Of a stretch of 64,000 nucleotides of DNA, positions 18,319-26,984 are shown piece by piece. The notes beneath the pieces were generated by a model. The model saw only the letters and a program-made list of their open reading frames with translations. It did not search any database and was not told where the DNA came from. Positions within the stretch are counted from its first letter, which is position 1; every line of letters begins with the position of its first letter. Origin of the DNA: Halomonas sp. DQ26W (GTDB lineage Bacteria > Pseudomonadota > Gammaproteobacteria > Pseudomonadales > Halomonadaceae); assembly GCF_003339685.1 (NCBI RefSeq), contig NZ_QPKI01000016.1, positions 26,251 to 90,250 of the forward strand. Direction: 5' to 3'. The position numbers and the translations under genes are program-made.

Positions 18319-18390
18319 GGGCGGCCTCGGGGCTGGGTAAATGGAAAGGGGCGTATTTTACCCGAGACGCGAGTCCCTGTCAGGCGCTGG

Positions 18391-19275
18391 TTAGTCTCGG
18401 ACAGATAGCCCCTCATGCTCCATGGCGTCATGTATTTCGGCGGCGAGCAGCGTGTTCTCCAGCAGCGAGGCTATGGTCATGGGGCCGACGCCGCCGGGTA
18501 CGGGTGTGATCCAGGCGGCACGTTCGGCGGCACTGGTGAAGTCGACGTCGCCGACCAGGCTGCCGTCTTCCGCGCGGTTGATGCCCACATCGATGACGAT
18601 GGCGCCGTCGCGCACCCATTCGCCCTTGACCAGGCCGGGTTTACCTACCGCCACCACCAGCAGTTCGGCACGCCTGACGTGCTCTTCGAGGTTGCGGGTG
18701 AAGCGGTGACATACTGTCGTAGTGCAGCCGGCCAGCATCAGTTCCAGTGCCATGGGCCGACCGACGATGTTGGAGGCGCCGACGACGGTGGCATCGAGTC
18801 CGCGGACATTGAGGCCGCTGGCCTGTAGTAGGGTCATGACTCCCTTGGGTGTACAGGGGCGCAGCATCGGCAGCCGCTGGGCAAGACGACCCAGGTTATA
18901 GGGGTGGAAGCCGTCGACATCCTTGTGAGGCAGGATGTGTTCGAGTATGGGTCGGGCATCGAGGTGCTCGGGCAGTGGCAGTTGCACGAGAATGCCATCA
19001 ACTCGAGGGTCGGCATTCAGGTCGTCCACCAGCGCCTCCAGTACTTGCTGTGTTGTCTCGGTAGGCAGGACATGCAGGAATGAGCGGATGCCGGCCTGTT
19101 CGCAGTCGCGATGCTTGTTGTTCACGTAGATGCGGGAGGCCGGGTCGTCGCCCACCAGTACGACGGACAGGCCTGGGCTCCGCTTGCCATGCGCATGGCG
19201 TGTCTCGACCTGGCGAGCAACCTGCTGGCGGACCTGGGCGGCAATGGCCTTGCCATCGATGAGTTGGGCGTTCAT
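18391..19275 (-). CDS. folD: Bifunctional methylenetetrahydrofolate dehydrogenase/cyclohydrolase
   Basis: This 294-residue cytoplasmic enzyme interconverts methylene-, methenyl- and formyl-tetrahydrofolate with NADP. Active-site Tyr50 and Lys54 lie in [18 protein letters not shown]. It also has [28 protein letters not shown], the NADP site [16 protein letters not shown] and [19 protein letters not shown]. The ATG at 19275 follows GAGGAA; upstream in-frame residues do not look like FolD. It is the first gene of the folD-luxS-mtnN run and is divergent from the tRNA operon. Length and motifs are complete. Confidence 0.96.
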   Translation of the reverse strand: MNAQLIDGKAIAAQVRQQVARQVETRHAHGKRSPGLSVVLVGDDPASRIYVNNKHRDCEQAGIRSFLHVLPTETTQQVLEALVDDLNADPRVDGILVQLPLPEHLDARPILEHILPHKDVDGFHPYNLGRLAQRLPMLRPCTPKGVMTLLQASGLNVRGLDATVVGASNIVGRPMALELMLAGCTTTVCHRFTRNLEEHVRRAELLVVAVGKPGLVKGEWVRDGAIVIDVGINRAEDGSLVGDVDFTSAAERAAWITPVPGGVGPMTIASLLENTLLAAEIHDAMEHEGLSVRD

Positions 19276-19420
19276 CGTTTCTTCCTCGTGCTTGGGTGGT
19301 GGGCTGGCCGGCGGCAGCTTCACCCCTTGAAGGCAGCTGGCCGGTGCAGGAAGGGGGCTGATTTTCGCATGGAGGGGCCGTCAGGCAAAGCGCAAATAGG
19401 TCCGGCATGTCAGACTGCTA

Positions 19421-19448
19421 TTGACCCCGAAGGATTCTCGCGTAGAAT
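19421..19448 (+). promoter_or_regulatory. Sigma-70 promoter of the tRNA operon
   Basis: TTGACC (19421-19426), a 16-base spacer and TAGAAT (19443-19448) lie about 52 bases before tRNA-Pro. A G/C-rich discriminator (ACGCAGCGC) follows, as in growth-rate-controlled stable RNA promoters. Confidence 0.75.
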
Positions 19449-19500
19449 ACGCAGCGCTCGATGAGGCCTTGTGGCGGCATCGGGGCCGTGCGAAGACCGG

Positions 19501-19577
19501 CGGGGTGTAGCGCAGTCTGGTAGCGCGCCTGCTTTGGGAGCAGGATGTCGGGGGTTCGAATCCCTCCACCCCGACCA
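19501..19577 (+). tRNA. tRNA-Pro (anticodon TGG)
   Basis: The 77-nt cloverleaf is complete. Acceptor CGGGGTG pairs with CACCCCG, the anticodon stem is CCTGC/GCAGG around TTTGGGA, and the T arm is GGGGG-TTCGAAT-CCCTC. Discriminator A is followed by encoded CCA. Confidence 0.97.
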
Positions 19578-19645
19578 CAACTTCTTGTTTGCGCGAAGGA
19601 ATCTGCTCAAACAGGGTTGCGGTCAGACGCCATGGAACGTAGAAT

Positions 19646-19722
19646 GCGCCCATAGCTCAACCGGATAGAGCAACGGCCTTCTAAGCCGTAGGTTGCAGGT
19701 TCGAGTCCTGCTGGGCGTGCCA
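19646..19722 (+). tRNA. tRNA-Arg (anticodon TCT)
   Basis: The 77-nt cloverleaf has acceptor GCGCCCA paired with TGGGCGT, anticodon stem ACGGC/GCCGT around CTTCTAA, and T arm GCAGG-TTCGAGT-CCTGC. Discriminator G and encoded CCA follow. It decodes AGA and AGG. Confidence 0.97.
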
Positions 19723-19838
19723 TGCGGCATGTTATGGCAGTGGCTGGTCCTGATTGCCTGGACAAGGTTGTCTGGGTAACATTGACCGGGTAAGAAAGGT
19801 GCCGGAAACGCGGTACCGGTAGTTCGAGTCGTCGTTAT

Positions 19839-19914
19839 GGTGGATGTAGCTCAGTGGTAGAGCCCCGGATTGTGGTTCCGGCTGTCGTGGGTTCGATCCC
19901 CATCATCCACCCCA
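19839..19914 (+). tRNA. tRNA-His (anticodon GTG), first copy
   Basis: The 76-nt gene has the extra 5' G (G-1) opposite discriminator C that defines tRNA-His. The anticodon stem is CCGGA/TCCGG around TTGTGGT, the T arm is GTGGG-TTCGATC-CCCAT, and CCA is encoded. It is identical to the second copy 54 bases downstream. Confidence 0.97.
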
Positions 19915-19968
19915 AATCGATGCTCAAGAAATTATCGATCCTCAAGATAGTTAATTAGTGCTTGCAGT

Positions 19969-20044
19969 GGTGGATGTAGCTCAGTGGTAGAGCCCCGGAT
20001 TGTGGTTCCGGCTGTCGTGGGTTCGATCCCCATCATCCACCCCA
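19969..20044 (+). tRNA. tRNA-His (anticodon GTG), second identical copy
   Basis: All 76 bases match the first tRNA-His, including G-1 and encoded CCA. The identity stops at the tRNA ends, and the 54-base spacer is unrelated. This suggests a duplication homogenised by gene conversion. Confidence 0.97.
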
Positions 20045-20049
20045 TTGCA

Positions 20050-20135
20050 GCCTGGCCTGATCGCCACTCCTTTCGCTCTTTTCGTTTCTCGTTCTTTATC
20101 GTTTCTCGCTCTTTGTTTTCGCTCCCCTGCTGTTG
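20050..20135 (+). other. C/T-rich, G-poor tract with a 17-bp tandem repeat; possible Rho-utilisation region
   Basis: Downstream of the last tRNA the plus strand is almost pure pyrimidine for about 60 bases. It includes two near-identical 17-base units (CGTTTCTCGTTCTTTAT at 20083-20099 and CGTTTCTCGCTCTTTGT at 20100-20116). No hairpin terminator is present between the tRNAs and the tig promoter. A C-rich, G-poor transcript is what Rho loads on, so Rho-dependent termination of the tRNA operon is a reasonable inference. Confidence 0.4.
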
Positions 20136-20253
20136 TGCCGGCGCTTGCGCCAGCTTTGTTTGGTGTATCTGTTGCTTGGGGCATCACCTCCGGATCGTTT
20201 GCCTCAGGCCCCTTGTAATTTATCCCGATGCCCCAATCCTATGGGCATGGTGC

Positions 20254-20282
20254 TTGCCAGCGCAGGCCGGGATTCTTAGAAT
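20254..20282 (+). promoter_or_regulatory. Sigma-70 promoter of tig
   Basis: TTGCCA (20254-20259), a 17-base spacer and TAGAAT (20277-20282) lie 58 bases before the tig start. Confidence 0.7.
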
Positions 20283-20340
20283 CTCTCTTTTGACCTTCCA
20301 CGCTTTCAACTGAACGCCCCCAGTCGGTAGAGGACTATTC

Positions 20341-21714
20341 ATGCAAGTTTCCGTCGAAACGCCTTCCCAGATCGAGCGCCGTGTCACGTTTCAGGTGCCA
20401 GCGGCCGAGGTCGACGAAGCCGTCGAGGCTCGCCTCAAGGACACTGCGAAGAACGTGCGCTTGAACGGCTTCCGCAAGGGGCGTGTGCCCATGGCGGTGG
20501 TGCGTCAGCGGTACGGTCGCGACGTGCGCGATGAAGTGGTGGGCGAAGTGATGCGCGAGCGTTACGTCAAGGCCATCTCGGAAGAGAACCTCAATCCCGC
20601 TGGTTTCCCCAGCATCGAACCTAAGGTAAATGAGGCGGGCAAGGACCTGGAGTTCGTGGCCAATCTTGAGGTCTATCCCGAGATCGAGCTGGCCTCTATC
20701 GGTGACACCGAGGTCGAGCGGCCGGTTGTTGAGGTGACCGATGCCGACCTTGAAGAGATGGTCGAGACGCTGCGCAAGCAGAACGCATCCTGGGAAGAGG
20801 TCGACCGTGTCGCCGTGGACGGCGATCAGGTCAAGATCGACTTCCAGGGCTTCCTGGGCGATGAGCCCTTCGAAGGCGGCAGCGCCGAAGGTCACGACCT
20901 GGTGCTGGGTTCCGGCAATTTCATCCCCGGCTTCGAAGTGCAGTTGGAGGGTGCCAAGGCTGGCGATGAGAAGGAGATCAATGTCACCTTCCCCGAAGAT
21001 TACCAGGCAGAGCAGCTGGCGGGTAAGGAGGCCACCTTCAAACTCAAGGTCCATGCGGTCAAGGGCCAGGCTCTGCCCGAGATCGACGAGGAATTCATAA
21101 AGCGCTTCGGCGTGGAAGATGGCGATATCGAGAAGTTTCGCGCGGAAGTGCGCAAGAACATGTCCCGCGAAGCGAAGCAGGCCGTCGACAATCGTGTCAA
21201 GCAACAGGTGCTCGAGGCTCTCAAGAAAGCCAATGACGTGCCGGTGCCCCAGTCGCTGGTTCAGCAGGAGACCGATGCGCTCAAGCGCCAGGCGGCCCAG
21301 CAGTTCGGCCTGGGTGAAGATTTCGATGTCTCCCAACTACCCAACGAGCTCTTTGCCGAGCAGGCCAAGGGGCGCGTCCAGGTCGGCCTGCTGCTGGCCG
21401 AAGTGATCAAGTCCAGTGAGCTCGATGCCACCGATGACGAGATTCGCGCCAAGGTCGAAGAGCTGGCCGAGCAGTACCAGGACCCGCAACAGGTGGTCGA
21501 TTACTACATGAGTAACGAGCAGCTGAAGACTCAGGTCAAGTCAGCCATTCTTGAAGAGAAGGCCGTCGATAAGCTGCTGGAGCAGGCGACCGTCAATGAC
21601 GTCGAAATGAGCTACCAGCAGGCGCTGGCCGCTGCCCAGCAGCAGGCCGAGCAGGATGATGATGAAGCCGCCAGCGAGGCCGAGACCGAAGAAGACCAGG
21701 AAGCCAAGAGCTGA
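20341..21714 (+). CDS. tig: Trigger factor, ribosome-associated chaperone
   Basis: This 457-residue protein binds ribosomal protein L23 at the exit tunnel and shields nascent chains. The ribosome-docking signature NGFRKGRVP lies at 42-50. A peptidyl-prolyl isomerase (FKBP-like) domain occupies about 155-240 ([45 protein letters not shown]). The helical C-terminal arms follow, and the tail is very acidic ([19 protein letters not shown]). GAGG precedes the ATG at 20341. It is first in the conserved tig-clpP-clpX-lon-hupB-ppiD order and has its own promoter. Confidence 0.98.
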   Translation: MQVSVETPSQIERRVTFQVPAAEVDEAVEARLKDTAKNVRLNGFRKGRVPMAVVRQRYGRDVRDEVVGEVMRERYVKAISEENLNPAGFPSIEPKVNEAGKDLEFVANLEVYPEIELASIGDTEVERPVVEVTDADLEEMVETLRKQNASWEEVDRVAVDGDQVKIDFQGFLGDEPFEGGSAEGHDLVLGSGNFIPGFEVQLEGAKAGDEKEINVTFPEDYQAEQLAGKEATFKLKVHAVKGQALPEIDEEFIKRFGVEDGDIEKFRAEVRKNMSREAKQAVDNRVKQQVLEALKKANDVPVPQSLVQQETDALKRQAAQQFGLGEDFDVSQLPNELFAEQAKGRVQVGLLLAEVIKSSELDATDDEIRAKVEELAEQYQDPQQVVDYYMSNEQLKTQVKSAILEEKAVDKLLEQATVNDVEMSYQQALAAAQQQAEQDDDEAASEAETEEDQEAKS

Positions 21715-21729
21715 TCCCGAGGCCGGTTG

Positions 21730-21770
21730 CCCCTTCCGGATCTTTCGATGCTGGCAGGTTTCGGAAGGGG
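21730..21770 (+). terminator. Stem-loop between tig and clpP (partial terminator)
   Basis: CCCCTTCCG (21730-21738) pairs with CGGAAGGGG (21762-21770) over a 23-base loop. No T run follows, so read-through into clpP is likely. Confidence 0.4.
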
Positions 21771-21811
21771 GGATTACGCTTCCATTCATCGGATGCAAGG
21801 ACATCACACAG

Positions 21812-22432
21812 ATGAGCAACGAGTTCGAGATTCAAAACGCCGGCGGCTTGGTGCCGATGGTGGTAGAGCAGAGCGCGCGCGGTGAGCGGGCCTACGACAT
21901 CTACTCTCGCCTGCTGAAGGAGCGTGTGATCTTCCTGGTGGGGCCGGTTGAAGATCATATGGCCAACCTGGTGGTGGCACAGATGCTTTTCCTCGAGTCC
22001 GAGAATCCGGACAAGGACATTCATCTCTATATCAATTCACCGGGCGGGGCGGTCACCGCCGGCATGGCAATCTACGACACCATGCAGTTCATCAAGCCGG
22101 ATGTGTCCACGGTCTGTATTGGCCAGGCGGCCAGCATGGGCGCTCTGCTGCTGGCTGCCGGTGCGGCTGGCAAGCGCTACTGCCTGGGCAATTCACGGGT
22201 GATGATCCACCAGCCGCTGGGTGGCTACCAGGGGCAGGCCTCCGATATCGAGATTCATACTCGTGAGATACTCGGCATCCGCGACAAGCTCAACCGGATT
22301 CTTGCGCACCACACCGGCCAGGATTTCGAGACGATTGCGCGTGATACCGATCGCGACAATTTCATGGATGGCAGTCAAGCGGCCGAATATGGTCTGATCG
22401 ATGCTGTGCTGGATAAGCGGCCCGCATCCTGA
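21812..22432 (+). CDS. clpP: ATP-dependent Clp protease proteolytic subunit
   Basis: This 206-residue serine peptidase forms the tetradecameric barrel that works with ClpX and ClpA. The catalytic triad is visible: Ser108 in GQAASMGA, His133 in VMIHQPLGG and Asp182 near ARDTDRDNF. The N-terminal axial loop and [23 protein letters not shown] are typical. The ATG at 21812 gives the standard start; the longer in-frame extension runs back into tig. clpX follows after 75 bases. Confidence 0.97.
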   Translation: MSNEFEIQNAGGLVPMVVEQSARGERAYDIYSRLLKERVIFLVGPVEDHMANLVVAQMLFLESENPDKDIHLYINSPGGAVTAGMAIYDTMQFIKPDVSTVCIGQAASMGALLLAAGAAGKRYCLGNSRVMIHQPLGGYQGQASDIEIHTREILGIRDKLNRILAHHTGQDFETIARDTDRDNFMDGSQAAEYGLIDAVLDKRPAS

Positions 22433-22507
22433 TAGCGTGATTCGATACACGCCCTTAACACGTGACAACCGGCGGCTTCAGGCCGCCGAAGCGACAGAGG
22501 TACGCGA

Positions 22508-23785
22508 ATGGCCGACGGCAAAGGCAAGGACGAGGGTGGCAAGTTGCTGTACTGCTCGTTCTGTGGCAAGAACCAGAATGAAGTACGCAAGCTGATTGCA
22601 GGCCCGTCCGTGTATATCTGCGACGAGTGTGTCGATCTCTGTAACGACATCATTCGCGAAGAAGTTCTCGATGCCGACGCCGAGAGCGATGAGGAGCGGC
22701 TGCCCGTTCCCCGCGAGATTCGTCGCACCCTGGACGATTACGTCATCGGCCAGGACCGCGCCAAGACGGTGCTGTCCGTAGCCGTCTACAATCACTACAA
22801 GCGCCTTCGTGCCGGGGTGAAGGGCGATGATGTGGAATTGGGAAAATCCAATATCCTGCTCATCGGTCCCACCGGTAGTGGCAAGACCCTGCTGGCGGAA
22901 ACCATGGCGCGGCTGCTCAATGTGCCGTTCACCATCGCTGACGCCACCACGCTTACCGAGGCGGGTTACGTCGGCGAGGACGTCGAAAACATCATCCAGA
23001 AGCTGCTGCAGAAGTGCGACTACGACGTGGAAAAGGCCCAGCGAGGCATCGTCTACATCGACGAGATCGACAAGATCTCGCGCAAATCGGACAACCCCTC
23101 CATCACCCGGGATGTATCGGGCGAGGGCGTGCAGCAGGCGCTGCTGAAGCTGATTGAGGGCACGACTGCCTCCGTTCCGCCCCAAGGTGGCCGCAAGCAT
23201 CCTCAGCAGGAGTTCCTGCAGGTCGATACCGGTAATATCTTGTTCATCGTCGGCGGCGCATTTGCCGGCCTGGACAAAGTGATCCGCGATCGCGCCGAGA
23301 AGGGTGGTATCGGTTTCAATGCCACGGTGAAGAGCAAGGATGAGGCGAAAGGTGTTGGCGCCCTGCTCGCCGATGTCGAGCCGGAAGATCTGGTCAAGTT
23401 CGGCCTCATCCCCGAGTTCGTAGGGCGGCTGCCGGTTATTGCCACCTTGACCGAGCTGAGTGAGGATGCGCTGATCCAGATCCTCACCGAGCCTAAGAAC
23501 TCGCTGGTCAAGCAGTATGCGCGACTGTTCGACATGGAAGGGGTGGAGCTGGAATTCCGTGAGGATGCCCTGCGTGCCGTGGCAGTGAAGGCCATGACCC
23601 GAAAGACGGGTGCCCGGGGGCTGCGCTCCATACTTGAGTCGGTACTGCTGGACACCATGTATGAGATACCCTCCATGGAAGGGGTGACCAAGGTGGTGAT
23701 AGATGCCACGGTCATTGCTGGTGAGAGTGAGCCGCTGCTGATCTATTCGCAGCAGGACCAGCGGGTCGACGGCACCGACGGCTGA
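22508..23785 (+). CDS. clpX: ATP-dependent Clp protease ATP-binding subunit ClpX
   Basis: This 425-residue AAA+ unfoldase feeds substrates such as ssrA-tagged proteins to ClpP. The N-terminal zinc-binding domain has Cys16, Cys19, Cys38 and Cys41. Walker A is GPTGSGKT (120-127), Walker B is IVYIDEIDK and the pore loop lies in the GYVGEDVE region. The GGRKHP (RKH) loop and the [11 protein letters not shown] (IGF-like ClpP-contact) region follow. The ATG at 22508 follows GAGGTACGCGA. A strong terminator sits 38 bases after the stop, so lon is a separate unit. Confidence 0.98.
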   Translation: MADGKGKDEGGKLLYCSFCGKNQNEVRKLIAGPSVYICDECVDLCNDIIREEVLDADAESDEERLPVPREIRRTLDDYVIGQDRAKTVLSVAVYNHYKRLRAGVKGDDVELGKSNILLIGPTGSGKTLLAETMARLLNVPFTIADATTLTEAGYVGEDVENIIQKLLQKCDYDVEKAQRGIVYIDEIDKISRKSDNPSITRDVSGEGVQQALLKLIEGTTASVPPQGGRKHPQQEFLQVDTGNILFIVGGAFAGLDKVIRDRAEKGGIGFNATVKSKDEAKGVGALLADVEPEDLVKFGLIPEFVGRLPVIATLTELSEDALIQILTEPKNSLVKQYARLFDMEGVELEFREDALRAVAVKAMTRKTGARGLRSILESVLLDTMYEIPSMEGVTKVVIDATVIAGESEPLLIYSQQDQRVDGTDG

Positions 23786-23823
23786 TGTGCGGCGGGTTCT
23801 CCCGACGATGCTCATGCCAGTGC

Positions 23824-23849
23824 AAGGGGTCGCCTGAGCGACCCCTTTT
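23824..23849 (+). terminator. Rho-independent terminator after clpX
   Basis: AAGGGGTCGC-CTGA-GCGACCCCTT forms a perfect 10-bp stem, followed by TT. It ends the tig-clpP-clpX transcript. Confidence 0.88.
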
Positions 23850-23872
23850 CCTGTCTGTTCCCCGCTCTTTCC

Positions 23873-23901
23873 CTTGCAATGGGGGCGTTGCGCCCCCATT
23901 C
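23873..23901 (+). promoter_or_regulatory. Sigma-32 (heat-shock) type promoter of lon, inside a GC palindrome
   Basis: CTTGCAA (23873-23879) and CCCCATTC (23894-23901) are separated by 14 bases, close to the sigma-32 consensus CTTGAAA-N11-16-CCCCATNT. The predicted start is about 35 bases before the lon ATG. The elements overlap a perfect inverted repeat AATGGGGGCG-TTG-CGCCCCCATT (23878-23900). Confidence 0.6.
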
Positions 23902-23940
23902 CCTTCCGTATCCACCCGATTCGTTTGAGGAACGTCTGCG

Positions 23941-26340
23941 ATGCAGCAGAACGCCGATCAGACCCTGAGTCTGCCCCTCCTTCCACTGCGCGATGTCGTT
24001 GTCTATCCGCAGATGGTGATACCGCTGTTCGTTGGACGGGAGAAATCCATCCAGGCACTGGATGCAGCCATGGCGGCCGACAAGCGTGTTCTGCTTGTTG
24101 CCCAGCGCGAAGCCGGCCAGGATGATCCTGGCACTGAGGATCTCTTCGATATCGGCACTATCGCCGAGATCATGCAGCTCCTCAAGTTGCCCGACGGCAC
24201 CGTCAAGGTGCTGATCGAGGGTACCTCCCGTGCCGATCTCCGTGAGGTGCACCATACCGATAAGGGCTACAGCCTGGCGGAGGCCGTTATGCGTGACAGC
24301 GAGCCGCTCTCGGAGCGTGAGCAGGAGGCCCTGGTACGGGTGCTGCTCAACCAGTTCGAGCAGTACGTCAAGCTTTCCAAGAAGGTCCCCAACGAGGTGC
24401 TCAACTCGCTGTCCGGGATCGAGGATCCGAGTCGCCTGGTCGATACCATCTGTGCTCATCTGTCGCTGAAGATCGGCGACAAGCAGCAACTGCTGGAAAT
24501 GGACCGGGTTCGTGACCGCATCGAACACCTGATGGCGCTGATTGAGTCGGAAATCGACCTGCTGCAGGTCGAGAAGCGCATCCGCTCCCGGGTCAAGGAT
24601 CAGATGGAGAAATCCCAGCGCGAGTACTATCTCAATGAGCAGATGAAGGCCATCCAGAAGGAGATGGGCGAGCTCGAGAACGTGCCCAACGAGGCCGAAA
24701 AGTACGAGGCGGCCATCGATGAGGCGGGCATGCCCCAGGACGCCCGCGAGAAGGCGCTGCAGGAGTTGGGCAAGCTCAAGATGATGTCCTCCAACTCGGC
24801 AGAGGCCACGGTGGTGCGCTCCTATCTCGATTGGCTGGTTGCCGTGCCCTGGAAGAAGCGTACTCGGGTCAAGCATGATCTGGTGCATGCTCACAAGGTG
24901 CTGGACGAAGACCACTATGGCCTGGACGAGGTGAAGGAACGCATTCTTGAATATCTCGCCGTACAGAAGCGGGTCAAGAAGCTCAAGGGCCCGGTGCTCT
25001 GCCTGGTCGGTCCGCCCGGGGTGGGCAAGACCTCGCTGGGGCAGTCGATCGCCCGTGCCACCAACCGCAAGTACGTGCGACTGGCACTGGGTGGTGTGCG
25101 TGACGAGTCCGAAATTCGCGGCCACCGTCGTACCTACATTGGCTCGCTGCCGGGCAAGATGGTCCAGCGCATGAGCAAGGCCGGCGTTAGAAACCCGCTG
25201 TTCCTGTTGGACGAAGTCGACAAGATCGGCATGGATCATCGTGGTGATCCATCATCCGCCCTGCTTGAGGTGCTCGATCCTGAGCAGAACGACAAGTTCA
25301 ACGATCACTACCTCGAGCTAGACTACGATCTTTCCGATGTGATGTTCATCTGTACTGCCAACTCCATGAACATCCCGGGCCCGCTACTGGACCGCATGGA
25401 GATCATACGTCTGCCTGGCTACACCGAGGACGAGAAACTCGCCATCGCGCGTCGCTACCTGGTTGCCAAGCAGCTCAAGGCCAATGGCTTCAAGGAGGGC
25501 GAGCTCAGTTTTGCTGACGACGCGCTGCTCGAGCTGATTCGCTACTTTTCTCGCGAGGCTGGCGTGCGCGAGCTGGAGCGACAGATTGCCAAGGTGTGCC
25601 GTAAAGTGCTGCGTGAAAGGCTAGAGCAGCAGGGCCAGGGGGCTCATGTGACGCTGAGCGCGGCCGATATCGAGCAGTATGCGGGTGTACGCCGCTACAG
25701 CTATGGTCTTGCCGACAAGGAGGACCAGGTGGGGCGAGTCACTGGCCTGGCTTGGACATCGGTCGGCGGGGAGCTGTTGAATATTGAGTCAGTGGTTACC
25801 CCGGGCAAGGGGCGCATCAACAAGACTGGATCGCTGGGTGATGTGATGAAGGAGTCGGTGAGTGCCGCTCACACCGTCGTGCGTGCCCGTGCCGATGCAT
25901 TGGGTATCGACCCGGAGCGCTTCGAGAAGGAGGATCTCCACATCCACGTTCCCGAGGGTGCCACCCCCAAGGATGGCCCGAGTGCCGGCATTGCCATGGT
26001 GACCGCGATGGTGTCCGCCTATACTGCGCGACCAATCCGTTGCGACCTGGCGATGACGGGAGAGGTCAACCTGCGGGGCGAGGTGATGCCGATTGGCGGG
26101 TTGAAGGAGAAATTGCTGGCTGCGCGGCGCGGTGGTATAAAGATCGTGCTCATTCCGGAAGAGAATCGACGGGATCTCAAAGAGGTGCCGGATAATATCA
26201 AGGATGCACTGGATATCCGGCCCGTCCGCTGGATCGATGAGGTGCTTGAGGCGGCTCTGGCTGAAAGGTCTGGCCCTGAAAGTGATGATTCCCGAACGGA
26301 TGATTCTGCATCATCCACCTCAATGATCAGCACGCATTAA
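23941..26340 (+). CDS. lon: ATP-dependent Lon protease
   Basis: This 799-residue hexameric protease degrades misfolded and regulatory proteins. The N-terminal substrate domain starts [24 protein letters not shown]. The AAA+ module has Walker [10 protein letters not shown], and [11 protein letters not shown] contains Walker B. The C-terminal protease domain carries the Ser681/Lys724 dyad (DGPSAGIAM and [14 protein letters not shown]), spaced 43 residues as in E. coli S679/K722. The short tail is Ser/Asp-rich ([14 protein letters not shown]). GAGGAA precedes the ATG. A sigma-32-like promoter lies upstream and a hairpin follows. Confidence 0.98.
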   Translation: MQQNADQTLSLPLLPLRDVVVYPQMVIPLFVGREKSIQALDAAMAADKRVLLVAQREAGQDDPGTEDLFDIGTIAEIMQLLKLPDGTVKVLIEGTSRADLREVHHTDKGYSLAEAVMRDSEPLSEREQEALVRVLLNQFEQYVKLSKKVPNEVLNSLSGIEDPSRLVDTICAHLSLKIGDKQQLLEMDRVRDRIEHLMALIESEIDLLQVEKRIRSRVKDQMEKSQREYYLNEQMKAIQKEMGELENVPNEAEKYEAAIDEAGMPQDAREKALQELGKLKMMSSNSAEATVVRSYLDWLVAVPWKKRTRVKHDLVHAHKVLDEDHYGLDEVKERILEYLAVQKRVKKLKGPVLCLVGPPGVGKTSLGQSIARATNRKYVRLALGGVRDESEIRGHRRTYIGSLPGKMVQRMSKAGVRNPLFLLDEVDKIGMDHRGDPSSALLEVLDPEQNDKFNDHYLELDYDLSDVMFICTANSMNIPGPLLDRMEIIRLPGYTEDEKLAIARRYLVAKQLKANGFKEGELSFADDALLELIRYFSREAGVRELERQIAKVCRKVLRERLEQQGQGAHVTLSAADIEQYAGVRRYSYGLADKEDQVGRVTGLAWTSVGGELLNIESVVTPGKGRINKTGSLGDVMKESVSAAHTVVRARADALGIDPERFEKEDLHIHVPEGATPKDGPSAGIAMVTAMVSAYTARPIRCDLAMTGEVNLRGEVMPIGGLKEKLLAARRGGIKIVLIPEENRRDLKEVPDNIKDALDIRPVRWIDEVLEAALAERSGPESDDSRTDDSASSTSMISTH

Positions 26341-26350
26341 CGATATTTTT

Positions 26351-26384
26351 GCGTCATGCCGGGACAAAAATCCCGGTATGACGC
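26351..26384 (+). terminator. Long stem-loop after lon
   Basis: GCGTCATGCCGGGA and TCCCGGTATGACGC pair over 14 bp with one G-T wobble, around loop CAAAAA, starting 11 bases after the lon stop. The 3' side is GGTTTGG, so it lacks a full U tract. Confidence 0.6.
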
Positions 26385-26404
26385 GGTTTGGCGCCGTAAG
26401 TTAC

Positions 26405-26434
26405 TTGACACGTCTTTTGCTGCATTGCTATAAA
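26405..26434 (+). promoter_or_regulatory. Sigma-70 promoter of hupB
   Basis: A perfect TTGACA (26405-26410), an 18-base spacer and TATAAA (26429-26434) lie about 82 bases before the hupB GTG. It is the best sigma-70 match in the window, as expected for an abundant nucleoid protein. Confidence 0.8.
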
Positions 26435-26515
26435 CTGCTGCCATGCTGTGATCGTGTTGCCAGGCGAAAGGTGCGCCGATTAGAGCCATTTACTGAAACA
26501 GTCAAGGGGTGAAGT

Positions 26516-26788
26516 GTGAACAAATCCGAGCTGATCGAAGCCATCGCCGCGTCTGCCGATATTCCCAAGGCCGCCGCGACTCGTGCATTGGATGCCATGG
26601 TCGACACCGTCACAGAAAGTCTGAAGAGCGGTGAGACCGTCTCGCTGGTGGGCTTTGGTACTTTTTCCGTTAAGGAGCGCGCCGCCCGGACCGGGCGTAA
26701 TCCTCAGACCGGCGAGCCGATCCAGATCAGCGCAGCCAAGGTGCCGAATTTCAAGGCCGGCAAGGCGCTCAAGGACTCTGTGAACTGA
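26516..26788 (+). CDS. hupB: DNA-binding protein HU, beta subunit
   Basis: This 90-residue nucleoid protein bends DNA as a dimer. It has the full HU pattern [31 protein letters not shown], the intercalating [12 protein letters not shown] arm and [15 protein letters not shown]. The start is a GTG at 26516 behind AAGGGG. It is between lon and ppiD in the conserved order and has its own strong promoter and terminator. Confidence 0.97.
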   Translation: MNKSELIEAIAASADIPKAAATRALDAMVDTVTESLKSGETVSLVGFGTFSVKERAARTGRNPQTGEPIQISAAKVPNFKAGKALKDSVN

Positions 26789-26853
26789 GTCAGCGGCATA
26801 TTTGCGCCGCAGGTCGTCGGCTCACGCAGGCCATCATCGGCAGCAAAAAAACA

Positions 26854-26882
26854 GGCGCATCGCCATCGCGATGCGCCTTCTT
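26854..26882 (+). terminator. Rho-independent terminator after hupB
   Basis: GGCGCATCGC-CATC-GCGATGCGCC (26854-26877) forms a perfect 10-bp stem followed by TTCTT. An A tract before it makes it possibly bidirectional. Confidence 0.88.
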
Positions 26883-26937
26883 TATGGGCTGACTATTTGC
26901 CGCTGGCGGGGCCATGGTGGGATTGCCTCTGTCACCG

Positions 26938-26943
26938 TATAAT
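26938..26943 (+). promoter_or_regulatory. Candidate -10 element of ppiD
   Basis: A perfect TATAAT lies 42 bases before the ppiD ATG. No convincing -35 is spaced 16-18 bases upstream, so the promoter is only partly supported. Confidence 0.4.
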
Positions 26944-26984
26944 GTGGCGCGTCAGCCAGCCAACAATCATCATCCGAGGCCTCC

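Noticed and set aside
19640..19645. TAGAAT as a second tRNA promoter
   Set aside because: It touches the first base of tRNA-Arg, so transcription would start inside the gene.
19723..19838. A degenerate tRNA between tRNA-Arg and tRNA-His (GGTAGTTCGAGTC near 19819-19831)
   Set aside because: The T-arm-like text has no pairing stem, acceptor or anticodon arm, so it is too weak to call.
22478..24058. A 526-codon frame antisense to clpX
   Set aside because: It overlaps clpX, the terminator and the lon promoter. The plus strand holds a complete ClpX.
23812..25239. A 475-codon frame antisense to lon
   Set aside because: Shadow of the lon reading frame with no recognisable domain.
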